From: Luteimonas marina
GTDB taxonomy: Bacteria > Pseudomonadota > Gammaproteobacteria > Xanthomonadales > Xanthomonadaceae
Direction: 5' to 3'
NCBI RefSeq assembly: GCF_007859325.1
Contig: NZ_VOHK01000001.1
Location: 124,001-188,000, forward strand
Length of the DNA stretch: 64,000 nucleotides
Shown here: positions 62,255-64,000 of the stretch, piece by piece
Layout: every line of letters begins with the position of its first letter
Position numbering within the stretch: position 1 is the stretch's first letter
Notes under the pieces: model-generated
Seen by the model: only the letters and a program-made list of their open reading frames with translations
Databases searched by the model: none
What the model was told of the DNA's origin: nothing
Position numbers and translations under genes: made by a program

Positions 62255-64000
62255 ATGTCGAGGGCACCTCTCCTGAACAAGACACCGCGCAGCGGGCCGT
62301 GGGCGATGCTTTGCGGCCTGCTGCTGGCCGTGCTCGCGTGGCCGGCGTTCGCGCTGGGCCTGGGCCAGATCGAGGTGAAGTCGCAGGCCGGGCAGCCGCT
62401 GCTGGCCGAGATCCCGATCATCTCCAGCGATCCGTCCGAGCTGGAGAACCTGCAGGCGCGGCTGGCCTCGCCGGAGACCTTCGCGCGCATCGGGCTGCAG
62501 CCGCCGACCGGCTTGGTGTCGGACCTGCGCTTCACGGTGGCGCTGGATGCGCGCGGACGCCCGGTGATCCGGATCACCAGCGACGCGCCGGTGCAGCAGC
62601 CGATGCTGACCTTCCTGGTCGAGGTCGATTGGGGGCAGGGACGGCTGGTGCGCGAGTATTCGGCGCTGGTCGACACGCCGCAGACCGTGGCCGCGCCCGC
62701 GCAGCCGCCGATCCAGGCGCCGGTCGCAGCGCCCTCGAACACCATCGTGCGTCCACCCGAAACGGCGACGCCCGAGACCGCGCCGGCGGACGAAGCGCTG
62801 GCCTCCGATGACGCGCCCGCCGCCGAAGCCGAGGCGGCGCAGGCCGTGGCCGAGACGCCGCCTCCTGCGCCGGCGCCGCCCACTCCCGCGCCCACTCCCG
62901 CGCCCGCGGCGCCCGCCGCCGCCGCGCCCGGCGAATACGGACCGGTGCAGCGGGGGCAGACGCTGGGCGAGATCGCGTCCTCGCTGTCGGTCGGCAGCGG
63001 CCACAGCCTGAACCAGGTGATGCTGGCGCTGCTGCGCGCCAATCCGGAAGCCTTCATCGGCGGCAACCTCAACCTGATCCGCCAGGGCGCGGTGCTGCGC
63101 GTGCCCGTGCAGGGGGAATGGTCCGAGGCCAGCGTCGCCGAAGCCAATGCGGTCGTGCGCGAGCACGTCGGCCGCTGGCGCGAGATGCGCCGGCCGGTGC
63201 CGCAGCCGGACGCCGTCGCCGAGGCCGGGGCGTCCACAGCCACGGCGTCGGCCACGCCGGCCGCCACCGCGCAGGGCCCGGCCCGCGTGGCCGGGGCGCG
63301 GCTGGAAATCGTGCCGCCGTCGTCGGGCGGCGGCCAGGATGCGGGAACACGAACCGGCACCGCCGCCGGGGGCGAGGGCGACATGCTGCAGCAACAGGAA
63401 CTGGTCCAGACCCGGGAAACCCTCGCCGCGCGCGACGCCGAGGTGCAGGAGCTCAAGACGCGCCTGGCCGAACTGGAACAGCTGCAGCAGCAACAGCAGC
63501 AACTGATCCAGATGAAGGACAGCGAGCTGGCCGCGGCGCAGCAGCGCCTGGCGGAGAGCAACAACCGGCCGGCACCGACGCTGGCGCAGGCCGACGCCGC
63601 CCAGCCCGCGCCGGCCCCGGAGAGCGGCGCGAACCTGCCTTGGCTGTGGATCGGCCTCGGCCTGCTGGCCGCCGCGCTGCTGGCCTGGTGGCTGGCCTCG
63701 CGCCGCAAGGAGGCGCCGCGCGATCGCAAGCCGGGCTACGGCTTCGCGTCGTCGGGCAGTGCGCCGCCTGCGTCGTCGAAGGTCGCTGCGGACGCTGCGG
63801 TCGGAGCGACGCCCGAGCCCGAGGCATCGGAAGCCGTCGCCGAGCCCGCGGCGGTCGCTTCCTCGTGGCAGGCGGCGCCCGCGGCCGCGACCGGTGCCTC
63901 GCCCACCTGGCACGCGGGCGGCGACGGCGCCGCGCAGGCCGCGTCCGTCGCGCCGCTGAACCCGGCGCCGGCGGGGCAGGAGCGCATCGAACTGGCGCGC
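62255..64000 (+). CDS. fimV: FimV/HubP-like polar peptidoglycan-binding protein (5' part)
   Basis: The first 582 codons of a FimV-family protein, cut by the window end. It has a signal peptide ending at FALG, the N-terminal domain GLGQIEVKSQAGQPLLAEI, a LysM-like segment (QRGQTLGEIASSL, about 232-290), a coiled coil at about 385-435, and one membrane helix near 455-475 (LPWLWIGLGLLAAALLAWWL). FimV-type proteins organise cell poles, type IV pili and secretion. The Ala/Pro-rich regions are typical. The C-terminal TPR-like domain and any truA gene lie outside the window. Confidence 0.92.
   Translation, partial: MSRAPLLNKTPRSGPWAMLCGLLLAVLAWPAFALGLGQIEVKSQAGQPLLAEIPIISSDPSELENLQARLASPETFARIGLQPPTGLVSDLRFTVALDARGRPVIRITSDAPVQQPMLTFLVEVDWGQGRLVREYSALVDTPQTVAAPAQPPIQAPVAAPSNTIVRPPETATPETAPADEALASDDAPAAEAEAAQAVAETPPPAPAPPTPAPTPAPAAPAAAAPGEYGPVQRGQTLGEIASSLSVGSGHSLNQVMLALLRANPEAFIGGNLNLIRQGAVLRVPVQGEWSEASVAEANAVVREHVGRWREMRRPVPQPDAVAEAGASTATASATPAATAQGPARVAGARLEIVPPSSGGGQDAGTRTGTAAGGEGDMLQQQELVQTRETLAARDAEVQELKTRLAELEQLQQQQQQLIQMKDSELAAAQQRLAESNNRPAPTLAQADAAQPAPAPESGANLPWLWIGLGLLAAALLAWWLASRRKEAPRDRKPGYGFASSGSAPPASSKVAADAAVGATPEPEASEAVAEPAAVASSWQAAPAAATGASPTWHAGGDGAAQAASVAPLNPAPAGQERIELAR

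Overview
This 64 kb window is a gene-dense, very GC-rich chromosomal segment of a gammaproteobacterium, most likely a member of the Xanthomonadaceae/Lysobacteraceae (Lysobacter, Luteimonas or Xanthomonas-like). The evidence is the strong G/C third-position bias, gene orders typical of that family (pcnB-folK-panBCD-pgi, queG|nnrED-tsaE-amiC-mutL, bcp-gcvR|dapA-bamC, asd-fimV), TTG and GTG starts, a large TonB-dependent receptor, and many short palindromic repeats of the REP/BIME kind. The genus is an inference. I found no phage genes, insertion sequences, transposases or CRISPR array.

Layout. 1-11.7 kb: a Sir2-type deacylase, an M3 metallopeptidase, a secreted amidohydrolase with a glutathione peroxidase, a universal stress protein, ferredoxin-NADP reductase, an ABC exporter, and a PIN-PhoH ATPase. 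11.2-16.7 kb: bcp-gcvR divergent from dapA-bamC, ferredoxin fdxA, tRNA-Glu(CTC), pcnB-folK. 16.7-20.4 kb: pantothenate operon panBCD with pgi. 20.5-29.2 kb: queG divergent from nnrED-tsaE-amiC-mutL-DUF1684 lipoprotein, then a TraB/GumN-family protein. 29.3-40.7 kb: a soluble RnfB-like ferredoxin, metG, a minus-strand block (DUF2147, Sel1-like protein, TonB-dependent receptor, S9 peptidase), then mrp and dcd. 40.7-46.6 kb: a tight eight-gene minus-strand operon for pyroglutamate (pcp, DUF979, DUF969, pxpA, pxpC, pxpB, HIT protein, dienelactone hydrolase-like). 46.8-56 kb: rimO, a secreted protein of unknown function, greB-nlpE, a HerA/YjgR-like ATPase, a MltD-type transglycosylase and an M28 peptidase. 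56.1-64 kb: psd-SCO1 divergent from prmB, aroC-ghrB-like, asd and the 5' part of fimV, which is cut by the window end.

How the genes fit together. Most genes are housekeeping: lysine/aromatic/pantothenate synthesis, tRNA and ribosome modification, DNA repair, and cell-wall and outer-membrane biogenesis. The accessory signal is concentrated in three places. First, the operon at 40.7-46.6 kb makes a coherent pathway: Pcp releases 5-oxoproline from peptides, DUF969/DUF979 look like its permease, and PxpABC hydrolyses it to glutamate. Second, the receptor plus exported S9 peptidase at 33.8-38.9 kb sits between metG and mrp-dcd, which are neighbours in Pseudomonas, so it looks like an inserted peptide-scavenging cassette. 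Third, at least seven families of palindromic repeats sit in almost every non-operonic gap. Most are head-to-head doublets. One lies inside the metG reading frame, and three supply the stop codon of the adjacent gene. Their arms differ by compensatory changes that keep each hairpin intact.

No wholly new multi-gene defence or biosynthetic system is visible. The best candidates for new biology are the DUF969/DUF979 permease assignment, the receptor/peptidase cassette with its operator-like dyad, and the behaviour of the repeat families.
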